Assembly: GCF_000426845.1 (NCBI RefSeq)
Contig: NZ_AUGD01000018.1
Location: 1-64,000 of the forward strand
Length of the DNA stretch: 64,000 bases
From: Bradyrhizobium sp. in8p8
GTDB lineage: Bacteria; Pseudomonadota; Alphaproteobacteria; Rhizobiales; Xanthobacteraceae
Direction of reading: 5' to 3'
Shown here in pieces: positions 9,056 through 17,952 of this stretch. The notes below the pieces were generated by a model. It did no database searches, was not told the origin of the DNA, and saw only the letters and a program-made list of their open reading frames with translations. A program made the translations under genes and the position numbers. How positions within the stretch are numbered: the stretch's first letter is position 1; every line of letters begins with the position of its first letter.

Positions 9056-9137
9056 GGCCGTCATGGCCGGGCTCGCCCCGGGCATCCACGTTCTTCGCAC
9101 TCAGCGGATGGCGGGGACGAGCCCGGCCGTGGCGCTG
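9056..9137. repeat. Palindromic intergenic repeat, terminator-like
   Basis: Immediately downstream of the preceding stop codon. The left arm (cggccgtcatggccgggct) pairs with the right arm (gacgagcccggccgtggcg) after a central spacer. Such 'GGCCGGGCTCGTCCCGG' elements are, from memory, dispersed in Bradyrhizobium genomes. It could act as a transcription barrier or mRNA 3' stabiliser. Confidence 0.6.
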
Positions 9138-9284
9138 TGTATCCATTGCTCATATCCGAAGGGCATGCATCGCTCTGCATGCCGCCTTGGCGTCGCCGGA
9201 GGTGGTCGTTGCAGTGAAAATCTGTCTTGATGGGGGCCGGGATGAGGCCGGCAGATGCGACGGCCTTCGTGGTGGAGTGACGAC

Positions 9285-10775
9285 ATGAGCGGGTTGGTGA
9301 TCTCTGGCGGCCGGGTGGTGGATCCCGCGAGCGGGATGGATGCCATCGGCGATGTAGCGGTGGTGGACGGCAGGATCGCCGCCGTCGGCACTGGCCTCGG
9401 CGGCGCCGAGCGGGTGATCGATGCGACCGGGCTCGTGGTCGCGCCGGGCTTCATCGACCTGCACGCGCATGGCCAGTCGATTCCGGCCGACCGCATGCAG
9501 GCGTTCGACGGCATTACGACCACCCTCGACCTCGAAGCCGGCGTGCTGCCCGTCGGGTCCTGGTATGAGAGCCAGGCCAGGAAGGGGCGCGTGCTGAACT
9601 ACGGCGCTGCCACCAATTGGGCCTTTGCCCGCATCGGCGCGATGACCGGCTCAAACGCGGAGAGTTCGCTGGAGGCGTTCGGCAATGCCATGCGGGATCG
9701 CCGCTGGATCGACAATGTTGCAACGGATGCGGAGGTCTCAGGCATCCTGGAGCGTCTCGCACGCGGCCTGAACGAAGGCGGCATCGGCATCGGCATTCTG
9801 AACGCTTACGCGCCGGGAGCCGGCGTGCAGGAGCTGACCGCGGTGTGCCAGCTCGCAGCCGCGCAGAACGTGCCGACCTTCACGCACGTGGCCTTCATGT
9901 CGCGCATCGATCCCGAAAGCGCGGTGGAAGCCTATATCCGCCTGATCGGCTATGCCGGCGCTACCGGCGCCCACATGCACATCTGCCATTTCAATTCGTC
10001 GAGCAAGACCGACGTCGAACGCTGCCGCGTGCTGATCGCGAAAGCACAGGCGCAGGGGCTGCCGATCACCGTCGAGGCCTACCCCTACGGCACCGGCTCG
10101 ACCGTGCTGGCGGCCGCCTTCTTCAGCGATCCCGAGTTCGTCGAGCGCAACGGCACCGGCTATGATTCCGTGCAGCGCGTCACCGATGGCTATCGCTTCC
10201 ACGATCGCGAGGAGCTGCTCAAGGCGCAGGCCGAGGAGCCGTCCTCGCTGGTGCTCTGGCACATCCTCGACACCGAGAACAATGCGCATCACCGCGACCT
10301 GCTCGACATGTCGGTGCTGTATCCCGGCGGAGCGATTGCCTCCGACGCGATGCCCTGGACGCTCTCCGATGGCACCACCTACACCGGCGATGCCTGGCCG
10401 CTGCCCGACGACGCCACCTCGCATCCGCGCTCGGCCGGCTGCTTCACGAAGTTCATCCGCGAATGGGTGCGCGAGCGCAAGACCCTGTCGCTGCTGGAAG
10501 GCGTGCGCAAATGCGCGCTGATCCCGGCGGAAATCCTGTCGCAGAGCACGCCGGCGATGCGCGCCAAGGGCCGGCTCGCGAAAAACGCGGATGCCGACAT
10601 CGTCGTGTTCGACTACGAGAAGCTCTCGGACCGCGCGACCTTCACCGCGATGAACCGTCCCTCGGAGGGCGTGCGGCATCTGGTCGTCAGCGGCCAGCCG
10701 CTGATCAGCGACGGCGTGCTGGATGTGAACGCGCGGCCTGGAAAACCGGTGCGCCGTCCCGTCATCGGGAGCTGA
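9285..10775 (+). CDS. Amidohydrolase, N-acyl-D-amino-acid deacylase family
   Basis: 496 residues from the ATG at 9285. An amidohydrolase beta-sandwich N-terminus (VISGGRVVDPASGMDAIGDV) leads into the metal site FIDLHAHGQ with His60 and His62. THVAF and HMHICHFNSSS supply later histidines and IASDAMPW the conserved Asp. The C-terminal GRLAKNADADIVVFD strand is typical of D-aminoacylase and dihydroorotase relatives. The usual metal-bridging Cys of D-aminoacylase is replaced in TTTLDLEAGV by an acidic residue, as in some N-acyl-D-glutamate deacylase-like members. It is predicted to be a zinc hydrolase of N-acylated D-amino acids or a similar amide. Only three bases separate it from the CobW-family gene, so the two are surely co-expressed. 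Confidence 0.85.
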   Translation: MSGLVISGGRVVDPASGMDAIGDVAVVDGRIAAVGTGLGGAERVIDATGLVVAPGFIDLHAHGQSIPADRMQAFDGITTTLDLEAGVLPVGSWYESQARKGRVLNYGAATNWAFARIGAMTGSNAESSLEAFGNAMRDRRWIDNVATDAEVSGILERLARGLNEGGIGIGILNAYAPGAGVQELTAVCQLAAAQNVPTFTHVAFMSRIDPESAVEAYIRLIGYAGATGAHMHICHFNSSSKTDVERCRVLIAKAQAQGLPITVEAYPYGTGSTVLAAAFFSDPEFVERNGTGYDSVQRVTDGYRFHDREELLKAQAEEPSSLVLWHILDTENNAHHRDLLDMSVLYPGGAIASDAMPWTLSDGTTYTGDAWPLPDDATSHPRSAGCFTKFIREWVRERKTLSLLEGVRKCALIPAEILSQSTPAMRAKGRLAKNADADIVVFDYEKLSDRATFTAMNRPSEGVRHLVVSGQPLISDGVLDVNARPGKPVRRPVIGS

Positions 10776-10778
10776 CCC

Positions 10779-11705
10779 ATGCCGGTCCCCATTCTCCTGG
10801 TGACGGGCTTTCTGGGGGCGGGCAAGACCACGGTCGTGAACCATCTGCTGGCGCATGCCGAGGGGCGGCGGATCGCCGCCGTGGTCAATGATTTCGGCGC
10901 GATCAACATCGATGCGGAACTGCTCGCGGGCGCCAGCGACGGCGTCGTCAGCCTCGCCAATGGCTGCATCTGCTGCTCGCTGGAGGGCGATCTGCTCCGC
11001 ACGCTCTCGGCGCTGCTGCGGCGCGATCCCAAGCCCGAGTACATCGTCATCGAAACCAGCGGCGTCGCCGATCCCGCCGACATCGTGCGCAATCTGATGG
11101 ACCCGGTGATTCTGCGCGAGGCGCCGCTGGAGACGGTGGTCTGCGTGCTGGATGCCACGGCGCCGCCCGCGGCCTTCGAGGACGCGCTCCAGCGGTCGCA
11201 GTTGCGCGTCGCCGATATCGTGGCGCTCAGCAAGCTGGATCTGGCGGACGAGGGGGCAGGCGTGCGAATTCGCGACGCTCTTCGCGCACTACGCCTGCCT
11301 GCCCTGGTGGTGGATGCTAACCGCGGCGAGATACCCGCGGCACTGTTATTCCCCGCGAACCTCGATCGCGCGCCGGCACGTGATCCGGGTCCGCGCCGGC
11401 CGACCGAGGAGCGCTTCGAAACGCTGAGCTGGACTTCGGACAAGCCGGTGTCGCTGCCCCGTTTGCAGCAGGCCATCAACCGGCTGGCACCGAAGCTCGC
11501 GCGCGCCAAAGGCCTGATCGAGAGCATCGAGCAGCCCGGACGTCCGATGGTGCTTCAGTTCGCCGCCGGCCGCGCCACGCTCGCACCGGGCGTTGCATCG
11601 GCACCCGGCGTGCCGCGGACGCGGATCGTCTTCATCGCGGAGCTTGGGGTGCTCTCCAAGGCGGAGCTCGATGAAATCATGGAAGCCTGCGCTGCAGCCG
11701 TGTGA
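10779..11705 (+). CDS. CobW/COG0523 GTPase, probable zinc metallochaperone
   Basis: 308 residues. The Walker A GFLGAGKTT is at residues 10-18. The family-defining CxCC metal site is in GCICCSLEGDLL (Cys63, Cys65, Cys66). ETSGVADP follows as the switch region, SKLDLAD is the guanine-specificity motif, and the C-terminal half is the CobW_C-type domain. COG0523 GTPases deliver metals, often zinc, to client enzymes. The gene sits three bases after a metal-dependent amidohydrolase, which is the obvious candidate client. No cobalamin synthesis genes are nearby, so the cobalt-chelatase role of true CobW is unlikely. Confidence 0.9.
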   Translation: MPVPILLVTGFLGAGKTTVVNHLLAHAEGRRIAAVVNDFGAINIDAELLAGASDGVVSLANGCICCSLEGDLLRTLSALLRRDPKPEYIVIETSGVADPADIVRNLMDPVILREAPLETVVCVLDATAPPAAFEDALQRSQLRVADIVALSKLDLADEGAGVRIRDALRALRLPALVVDANRGEIPAALLFPANLDRAPARDPGPRRPTEERFETLSWTSDKPVSLPRLQQAINRLAPKLARAKGLIESIEQPGRPMVLQFAAGRATLAPGVASAPGVPRTRIVFIAELGVLSKAELDEIMEACAAAV

Positions 11706-11834
11706 GGTCCACGTTTCGTCTCCATCCGAGGCGTGACCGGCCGATCAGCTCTTTTGGCGGGCATCGAGCGCAGTCGCGCCGGATCGCCGCGCACATGTTC
11801 ACTCTCGTGCTCGGCGGCACAAGAAAGTTGGGCG

Positions 11835-12302
11835 TCAGCACAACGCAAGCGCGTTGACCGCCCGTGTCGCCGCATCCTCCTTGTCCGAGCCGACGAATTG
11901 GCAAATCATGGATTCGAGCTCGCCCGGTTGCTTGCGGCGTGCGACGGCCAGCAGGCGCATCAGCTCCGCCTCGTCCTTGGAGAGGCGCCGGCAGGACGGC
12001 GGCATGAAGCACAGCTCGCATGGCCGGCCGCCGCGGAGGATCCTGACAAGGGCCGCCCGCGCAACCAGCAGCGGACTGTCGGCAATGCCGGGCGCCTCGT
12101 CGGCAAAGCGATAAGCAGCTTCCCAGCAATCCGAGGCGCCGGTCGCATAGGCCGCTCCGATGAAGCGGAACAGCGACAGTGCGACGCGGCAGAACTCGTC
12201 GTAGCTTTCGACGCATGGCGGCGCCGCAAGCGCGGCCCGGAGCGGACAAAGCTGCGACTGGCCGGCGTCCGCGACCGCCACGCAATCGCGTGCATCCTGC
12301 AT
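11835..12302 (-). CDS. Unknown 155-residue Cys-containing protein, second gene of a two-gene operon
   Basis: Not recognised. A soluble alpha-helical protein with several cysteines (Cys7, CPLR, CVES, CRVALS, CELCFMPPSC, terminal Cys). The CELC...C cluster in the middle could bind a metal. It starts 15 bases after the stop of the upstream gene, with a GAGGA ribosome binding site, so the two form an operon. The upstream partner also carries a CPTC motif; both may act together in metal or redox chemistry, but this is speculation. Confidence 0.65.
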   Translation of the reverse strand: MQDARDCVAVADAGQSQLCPLRAALAAPPCVESYDEFCRVALSLFRFIGAAYATGASDCWEAAYRFADEAPGIADSPLLVARAALVRILRGGRPCELCFMPPSCRRLSKDEAELMRLLAVARRKQPGELESMICQFVGSDKEDAATRAVNALALC

Positions 12303-12317
12303 GATGAAACGTCCTCG

Positions 12318-12818
12318 TCAGTGCAGCGTGGGGGTTCCGACCAGCCAGCTCTTCATCGCCATGATCCGGTCATGGCCGACAGACCGCACATGCCGGTCGG
12401 GAAGGATGAGACCGGCCCTACGGAAGATCGTTGCAAGCCCCTCGACCGGCGCGAGCGCCCAATCGGCGCCGACCGGCGGCAGCCAGCGCTCGAATTGTTC
12501 GCGGGCGATGTCGACGCGATCCTGCTGTGCTGCGGCGATGGCGCGCAGAATTCCGCGCTCGCTGTCCGACATGCGCGGGCAGGTCGGGCAGTGCACTTCG
12601 ATGGCCGTGTGGGCCGTACAGGCGAAGATCTCGATGATGGAGTCCAGCGAGGGCACGGCGTCGCCTACGCGGAAGTGATCATACACCTCCTTGATATCAG
12701 CGGCGGTCGGAACGGCGCCTCCGCTGCGGGCCTTCGCCCTGAAGCCCCAAATGAAGAGCCGCTCCGCTGCGCTCAGCGCCGGAAGATCGACGGGTCTGGT
12801 ATGTGTCGAATGATGCAT
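12318..12818 (-). CDS. Unknown 166-residue protein, first gene of a two-gene operon
   Basis: I do not recognise the family. The open frame extends to 12998, but the ATG at 12818 is favoured because the upstream part contains a palindromic control element and has an unusual composition. A hydrophobic-aromatic N-terminal segment (AERLFIWGFRAKA) is followed by ADIKEVYDHFRVGDAVPSLD and a CPTCPRM motif (Cys-Pro-x-Cys) near the middle, then REQFERWLPPVG and the C-terminal half. No signal peptide or membrane segment. Transcribed together with the next gene. Confidence 0.65.
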   Translation of the reverse strand: MHHSTHTRPVDLPALSAAERLFIWGFRAKARSGGAVPTAADIKEVYDHFRVGDAVPSLDSIIEIFACTAHTAIEVHCPTCPRMSDSERGILRAIAAAQQDRVDIAREQFERWLPPVGADWALAPVEGLATIFRRAGLILPDRHVRSVGHDRIMAMKSWLVGTPTLH

Positions 12819-12854
12819 GAGCCTCTGGCCTTTGGCTGCTCTCGCACCATGGCT

Positions 12855-12873
12855 GGCGCGGATGATCCGCGCC
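12855..12873. promoter_or_regulatory. Perfect 19-base palindrome, candidate operator of the unknown gene pair
   Basis: The sequence is GGCGCGGAT-g-ATCCGCGCC, a perfect inverted repeat with a one-base centre. It ends 37 bases upstream of the start at 12818. A TTGACT -35-like hexamer lies further upstream on the minus strand (near 12902). Its position between that hexamer and the start codon is where a repressor would bind. Confidence 0.5.
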
Positions 12874-13024
12874 GATCGTTCTGCCAGAGACCTCTTCAAG
12901 TCAACGCTCGGAGGGGCGTTGTCGAGATGTTCTAGATTGGAAGAGTTCGTATCTCGCCAGGTGCGTGCAGGCAGCTCTCCCGCGGAATTGCGGGGCAAAC
13001 ATCTCCCGTGTCGTGCGGGCGGCC

Positions 13025-13924
13025 CTAGCGCGTGACTTTACGAAAATGCGCCGCAATGTCGGCGCGTGTTGCGACCCAGACCCGGCCCTCCAGCCGCGCC
13101 AGCTCGGCCAGAATGGTCTTCACCGCTCGGAAACGCGCGGGCCGGCCGCAAATGCGCAGATGAAATCCGACCGACAGCATCGCGGAGCGGCCGCGCTCTG
13201 CCTCCTCGACCAGCGTCGTGAGTGCGGCGCTGACGTAGTTCGAAAAGTCCTCCGGCTGCACAAAGCCGTTCGGATGGAAGAACTTCATGTCGTTTGTATC
13301 GAAGCCATAGGGCAGGACCAGCATCGCTCCCTGGGACGACGGGCTCCAATAGGGCAGATCGTCATCGAGTGCGTTGGAATCGTAGGCGAAGCCGAGCCCG
13401 ATCAGGATATCGCGCGTCCACGCGCTCTGGCTCCCGCGTGACATGAAGCCGACGGGGGTGAGACCCGTCGCGCCGGCGATGGCGTCGCGCGTCCTTTCGA
13501 TGTCACGACGTTCCGTCTCGGGACGGCCATAGAGTGCATGCGGCAGCCAGCGCCAACCATGCACCGCCGGTTCGTGGCCGGCTTCGACCACGGCACGCGC
13601 AAGGTCCGGCACGCGCTCGACGGCGCGGCCGCACATCATGAAGGTGGAACGGATTTTGGCCTCGTTAAAGGCGTCCAGGAATCGCCACAGGCCCGCGCGC
13701 ATGCCATAGTCGAACACCTGCTCCTGCACGAAATCCCGTACGCCCGGCGGCGCTGTCGAGGCGACCTCGCCATAGTGTTCCGTCTCCGCATCGCCTTGCT
13801 CGATCGCGAGCTCGGCGCCCTCCTCGAAATTCACCACCAATGACACCGCGACGCGGGCGCCGTTGGGCCAAACGATATCGGGCCGGGTCCTTCCATATCC
13901 GCGAAGATCGCGTTCGATCGGCAT
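13025..13924 (-). CDS. PuuE-like polysaccharide-deacetylase-fold hydrolase (allantoinase type)
   Basis: 299 residues of the NodB-like deacetylase fold. It resembles the cofactor-independent allantoinase PuuE rather than a chitin deacetylase. The N-terminus RDLRGYGRTRPDIVWPNGAR is followed by VNFEEGAELAIEQGDAETEH, then HGWRWLPHAL (about 117-126), and YDSNALDDDLPYW, a close match to the YDSD...DDLPYW region of PuuE. The metal-binding HxxxH of metallo-deacetylases is not evident. PuuE hydrolyses allantoin to allantoate. It is the last gene of the ABC-transporter operon, two bases after the second permease. With the racemase-like gene on the other side of the regulator it suggests uptake and ring opening of a ureide or hydantoin. 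Confidence 0.75.
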   Translation of the reverse strand: MPIERDLRGYGRTRPDIVWPNGARVAVSLVVNFEEGAELAIEQGDAETEHYGEVASTAPPGVRDFVQEQVFDYGMRAGLWRFLDAFNEAKIRSTFMMCGRAVERVPDLARAVVEAGHEPAVHGWRWLPHALYGRPETERRDIERTRDAIAGATGLTPVGFMSRGSQSAWTRDILIGLGFAYDSNALDDDLPYWSPSSQGAMLVLPYGFDTNDMKFFHPNGFVQPEDFSNYVSAALTTLVEEAERGRSAMLSVGFHLRICGRPARFRAVKTILAELARLEGRVWVATRADIAAHFRKVTR

Positions 13925-13926
13925 GA

Positions 13927-14736
13927 TCAGCGGCTCCCGATCTGGCGACTGAAGCCGCCGAAGATTTCAGCGCAGACGAGGCCGGCCAAAGTCAGCAGCA
14001 CGATCACGCCGGAGACGGCTGCGACACGCACGTCGAGGCTGCCTTCCAGGATTGCCCAGAGCTTGATCGGCAGGACCTCGGTGCGCGCGTCGGCGAGGAA
14101 CAGCGATACGGGAACATTGTCGAAGGAGGTGAGGAACGCGACGAAGCAGCTCGCAACGATGCCGCGGCGGATCAGCGGCAGCGTGACGCGCCGGAAGGTG
14201 TACCAGCGGCCGGCACCCAGACTGAGCGAGCAAGTGATCAGCACCGGATCGAGTTGCTGCACCGAGGCGCCGACCATCCGGATCACGAAGGGCACGCAGA
14301 TGATCGTGTGGCCGAGCACCAGCGTTGCCGCCGACAGGCGGATGCCGAGCAGGTTAAAGACCAGCAGCAGCGACAGGCCGAACGCCATCGCCGGCAGCAC
14401 CATCGGCGACATGAACAGAGCGTCAAGGACGCGCGCGATCTTCAACCGGCTCCGTGCCAGTCCGAGTGCCGCCGCGCCGCCCAGCACTGCGGAGAGAATC
14501 GTCGCCGCCGTTGCGACCTTGAGACTCGTTAACGCGGGCTCCACGATTTCCTGGGATTGCAGCAGATCGACATACCAGCGCAGTGACCAGCTCGGCGGCG
14601 GGAATTTCAGCGTGACGCCGCCGGTGAAGGAAATGATCAGCACGACCAGCGTCGGTGCCAACAGCAGCAGCAACCCGAAGCCGGTGATGGCACCAATGAT
14701 GCCCGAGTAGACGCGATCAATGAGGCTACGCTGCAT
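13927..14736 (-). CDS. ABC transporter permease (PotC type)
   Basis: 269 residues. Start taken as the ATG at 14736 (MQRSLIDRVYSG), which overlaps the upstream permease by 11 bases; an upstream start would lengthen the overlap. It has six predicted membrane helices (GFGLLLLLAPTLVVLIISF at the N-terminus, ILSAVLGGAAALGLA and others) and the EAA-type loop region SLSLGAGRWYTFRRVTLPLI that contacts the ATPase. Members of this family carry polyamines, spermidine/putrescine-like compounds, iron or other small cationic and ureide substrates. The substrate is inferred from the operon context only. Confidence 0.88.
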   Translation of the reverse strand: MQRSLIDRVYSGIIGAITGFGLLLLLAPTLVVLIISFTGGVTLKFPPPSWSLRWYVDLLQSQEIVEPALTSLKVATAATILSAVLGGAAALGLARSRLKIARVLDALFMSPMVLPAMAFGLSLLLVFNLLGIRLSAATLVLGHTIICVPFVIRMVGASVQQLDPVLITCSLSLGAGRWYTFRRVTLPLIRRGIVASCFVAFLTSFDNVPVSLFLADARTEVLPIKLWAILEGSLDVRVAAVSGVIVLLTLAGLVCAEIFGGFSRQIGSR

Positions 14737-15583
14737 CGACGCCTCGCACGTAGCGGCGCGACAGGGCGCCGGTGGCAAAGACGATGCCGGTCACGGCCAG
14801 CGTGAAGATCAGCGAAAGCGCTGCCGAGAACGGCCAGTCCTGCACGCCGACGGCCTGTTGGTAAATATGGGATGCCATCAGGATGATGCGGCCGCCGCCG
14901 ACCAGTGTCTGGGTGATGAAGGCGGTCGCAGCGGCTGCGAAGACGAGCAGCCAGCCGGCAATGGCGCCCGGCAGCGTCAGCGGCAGGATGACGGTGACGA
15001 AGATGCGGGCGCGGCTTGCACCCAGCCCTTCTGCCGCGCGCGTCAGATTGCCGTCGAGCCGCAGCAGGCTGTTGATGACAGGCAGTGCCATCAGAGGAAG
15101 CTGGATCTGGATTAGCGCCAGTACCATGCCCTCCCAGGTGTAAAGCAGGCGAGCCGGGGCCTGCCACAGCCCGAGCGACAGCATCGCCGTGTTGATGATG
15201 CCGTCGCGGCCAAGGAGCACGATCCAGGCGAAGGTGCGCACCACCGTGCTGGTCAGGAGCGGCAGCATGATCAGAAACGTGATCAAGGTGCGCATGAGCT
15301 GACCGCTCGCGACGTAAACAAGTGCGATCGGATAGGCGATGATCAGCGTCACCAGTGCGACCTCCGCCCCCAGCCAGATGGTGTCCGTCAGCACCTTGAT
15401 GCTGAACGGGTCCGAGAAGAAGCGCACGTATTGCGCCAGCGACAGTTCTTCGAACTGTGACGTGCGGAACAGGCTGATCGCGACAAGGGCAATCAGTGGC
15501 AGCACGAAGGCGGCGAGGAACAACGCCGCCAGCGGGACCGCCGGCAGCATTTGTCGTGATGCAACCGTGCTTGACCGCGGCAC
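14726..15583 (-). CDS. ABC transporter permease (PotB type)
   Basis: 285 residues with about six membrane helices (ALFLAAFVLPLIALVAISLF near the N-terminus). The conserved EAA loop AAEGLGASRARIFVTVILPL is near residue 200. It begins exactly one base before the end of the solute-binding protein gene and overlaps the next permease by 11 bases, so the operon is tightly coupled. Pairs with the PotC-type permease to form the membrane channel. Confidence 0.88.
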   Translation of the reverse strand: MPRSSTVASRQMLPAVPLAALFLAAFVLPLIALVAISLFRTSQFEELSLAQYVRFFSDPFSIKVLTDTIWLGAEVALVTLIIAYPIALVYVASGQLMRTLITFLIMLPLLTSTVVRTFAWIVLLGRDGIINTAMLSLGLWQAPARLLYTWEGMVLALIQIQLPLMALPVINSLLRLDGNLTRAAEGLGASRARIFVTVILPLTLPGAIAGWLLVFAAAATAFITQTLVGGGRIILMASHIYQQAVGVQDWPFSAALSLIFTLAVTGIVFATGALSRRYVRGVDAA

Positions 15584-16633
15584 TTAGATCCTCACTTCTT
15601 TGTTGAAGCGGGTGATCCACTCGCCGCGCAGCGGCTGGAACTTGGTCCAGTCAAGCAGCACATTGTTGGAAACGAGGTCGTCGAGGCTCTTGGCGACGGT
15701 GAGATTGGCGCCGGTCAGCTTCACCTTGCTGTTGGTCGGCATCATCATCCATGGCGCCGCCTCCAGGCCTTTCTGCGTTTCGGCCGACATCACGGTGTCG
15801 AGATAATCCAGCACCGCCTTCGGATCCTGGTTGTTCCTGACGATCTGTGCGCTGGTGCGGATCACGACGGCGCCGGATTTCGGCTTGGCGAAGGCGATGT
15901 CGACGCCCTTGGCGGCGAGCAGCGCCACGTTGTTCCAGAAGTTGAAGGCGATATCGATCTCGCCCTGCTGGAACAGCGCAGCCAGCGCGCCGGGCGAGGC
16001 CGCGATCGCACCGACGTTCGGCAGCAGCTTCTTGATGGCCTCGAACGCCGGTTCGATATTGGTCTCGGAGCCGCCGTTTAGCTTGGCGATCTCGACCATG
16101 AAGGCGGTGCCGAGGCTGGAGCCGAGCCCGGTGATGCCGACGCGCCCCTTGTGTTCCGGCTTCCAGAGATCCTCCCATGAGGTCGGCGGCTTGGTGATCT
16201 TCTTCGGATTGTAGGCGATGCCGATCAATTGCACGGTGATGACAGGGGCGTAGCCGTCGGGATGCCGGAATACGCTTGGGATGTCGGCATATGACTTCGA
16301 GTGATCGACCGGAAACTTCTCCAGCACGCCGCTCGCGATCGCCGGGATCAGCGGTCCCTCGTCGAACAGCACGACGTCGAAGGGTGGCGTGTTGCGCGAG
16401 GCCTGGATCTTGCCGATCTGGTCGACACCGAGCAGGGGCGTAAAGGTGACGCTGCCGTCGCTGGACTTCTTGAAGGCCGGCCCGACCACCGAGCGGAAGG
16501 CTTCGTCGAAGCTGCCGGGATAGGTCGTTGCCACGATCGAGGGAGCGGCGCGTGATGACGTCGGCCACCCGAGACCAGCCGCGGCAAGCGCGGCCGAACC
16601 TGAGGTGAGCAGCGATCTCCGGGATAGGCTCAT
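15584..16633 (-). CDS. Periplasmic solute-binding protein of the ABC importer
   Basis: 349 residues. The N-terminal signal peptide with twin arginines (SRRSLL) and cleavage near SSRAAPS indicates export, probably by Tat. The body is a family 1/PotD-type extracellular binding protein: IVATTYPGSFDEAFRSVVGP opens domain I, with VVLFDEGPLIPAI and WEDLWKPEHKGRVGI as typical segments. Binds the transported substrate in the periplasm. One base separates it from the ATPase gene upstream. Confidence 0.88.
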   Translation of the reverse strand: MSLSRRSLLTSGSAALAAAGLGWPTSSRAAPSIVATTYPGSFDEAFRSVVGPAFKKSSDGSVTFTPLLGVDQIGKIQASRNTPPFDVVLFDEGPLIPAIASGVLEKFPVDHSKSYADIPSVFRHPDGYAPVITVQLIGIAYNPKKITKPPTSWEDLWKPEHKGRVGITGLGSSLGTAFMVEIAKLNGGSETNIEPAFEAIKKLLPNVGAIAASPGALAALFQQGEIDIAFNFWNNVALLAAKGVDIAFAKPKSGAVVIRTSAQIVRNNQDPKAVLDYLDTVMSAETQKGLEAAPWMMMPTNSKVKLTGANLTVAKSLDDLVSNNVLLDWTKFQPLRGEWITRFNKEVRI

Positions 16634-16634
16634 G

Positions 16635-17756
16635 TCAAATACTCCTTGGGTGATGCAGGGAAAGCTCGTCGACCGGCGTGCTGAAGATGCTGACGCGCGA
16701 GACGTCGGAGATCGTGAGCCAAGCCGTCTCCCCGGCCTGCGTCTTCGCGCTGCCGGCAGCGCGGGCCTGGCTGACCTTCACGGCTTCGCCGCTCGCGGTG
16801 ACGCCCTCCGTCACGCTGACGGCACCGAGCGGCAGGGTGGCGCGGATCGTGACGGGGATGGCGCCGGGCCGTTCTGCGCCGAACAAGATGTTTTCAGGCC
16901 GGACAGAGATCGTCACCGGCGTGCCGCGCCTGCGCTGGGCCGAACGGCCGAGATCGAGCTCAGGCCCGGCGTCCAGCTGCACGCGGTCCGCGTCGGTGAC
17001 GGTGCCGCGCAGGAGGTTGGTGTGGCCGATAAAGTTCGAGATGAACAGGCTGGCCGGCCGGTCGTAAAGCGCGTCCGGGCTGTCGATCTGCTCGATGCGT
17101 CCCTTGTTCAGCACGACGATGCGGTCGGCCATCGACAGTGCCTCCTCTTGATCATGCGTGACGATGATGGAGGTGACGCCAAAGGTCTTCAGCAGGCTTT
17201 TGATCTCGATCTGCATGTCGAGCCGCAGGTTCTTGTCGAGCGCCGAGAACGGCTCGTCGAGCAGGACGAGGCCAGGATCGATCGCGAGCGCCCGCGCCAG
17301 CGCGACGCGCTGCTGCTGCCCGCCGGAGAGTTCTCCGGGCAGCCTTCGCGCAAACGGCGCCATCTGGGCGAGGCCGAGCATCTGTTCGACTTTCGCGGCC
17401 ACAACATTCTTCGCGGTTTTGCGCGCCCGCAGGCCGTAGGCGACGTTTTCGAACACAGTCAGGTGCGGAAACAGCGCATAGTTCTGAAACACCATGCCGA
17501 TGCGGCGGCGATTGGCCGGAACATGCTCGACCCGCGCGCCGTCGAAGCGCACCTCGCCGCGGGAGGGACGCAGGAAGCCCGCGATGATCTGGAGCATCGT
17601 GGTCTTGCCGCAGCCGGACGGGCCGAGGAGGGCGATCAACTCACCGGCTGCAACGGAGAGATCGATCTCGTCGAGCGCAACCGTCGCGCCGAACGCGTGA
17701 CCGATGCCCTTCAGATCCAGCGAAAGTCCGCGTACATCGCTCAACGCCAGCTCCAT
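16635..17756 (-). CDS. ABC transporter ATP-binding protein (PotA/FbpC type)
   Basis: 373 residues and the first gene of the importer operon. Walker A GPSGCGKTT, Q-loop VFQNYALFPH, signature LSGGQQQR, Walker B VLLDEPFSALD and the switch VTHDQEEAL are all intact. A C-terminal TOBE domain occupies about the last 110 residues. The order ATPase, binding protein, permease, permease, PuuE-like hydrolase runs with gaps of at most two bases and one overlap. It is divergent from the GntR regulator across a 196-base region with a palindrome at its centre. Confidence 0.93.
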   Translation of the reverse strand: MELALSDVRGLSLDLKGIGHAFGATVALDEIDLSVAAGELIALLGPSGCGKTTMLQIIAGFLRPSRGEVRFDGARVEHVPANRRRIGMVFQNYALFPHLTVFENVAYGLRARKTAKNVVAAKVEQMLGLAQMAPFARRLPGELSGGQQQRVALARALAIDPGLVLLDEPFSALDKNLRLDMQIEIKSLLKTFGVTSIIVTHDQEEALSMADRIVVLNKGRIEQIDSPDALYDRPASLFISNFIGHTNLLRGTVTDADRVQLDAGPELDLGRSAQRRRGTPVTISVRPENILFGAERPGAIPVTIRATLPLGAVSVTEGVTASGEAVKVSQARAAGSAKTQAGETAWLTISDVSRVSIFSTPVDELSLHHPRSI

Positions 17757-17843
17757 CCTTCGCGTTGTCCTGCGCGAGAGATAGCAATCGTCGTGCCAGC
17801 GCGGCTCGTCCGCTAAGGTCCTGCGAGCATTACGACAATTTTA

Positions 17844-17862
17844 GGCGCCATATATTGGCGCC
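17844..17862. promoter_or_regulatory. Palindromic operator at the centre of the ABC/GntR divergon
   Basis: GGCGCCA-tatat-TGGCGCC is a perfect seven-base inverted repeat with an AT centre. It sits at the midpoint of the 17757-17952 intergenic region, about 90 bases from each start codon. The adjacent stretch 17863-17890 is AT-rich with two TTGTA-type half repeats (attgtacat and attgtagacat), which are alternative GntR half-sites. The divergent GntR-family protein is the natural candidate to bind here. Confidence 0.5.
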
Positions 17863-17952
17863 AATTTATTGTACATATTGTAGACATAAATGCCATGGGT
17901 TTGTCTAAAAAATGGGCTCCGGCAGCATTCCAGAATCCTGTAAAAGCGATGC

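Noticed and set aside
10779..11705. CobW as a B12 synthesis gene linked to the riboswitch operon
   Set aside because: It is 3.4 kb away, in an operon with an amidohydrolase, and no other cob genes are nearby.
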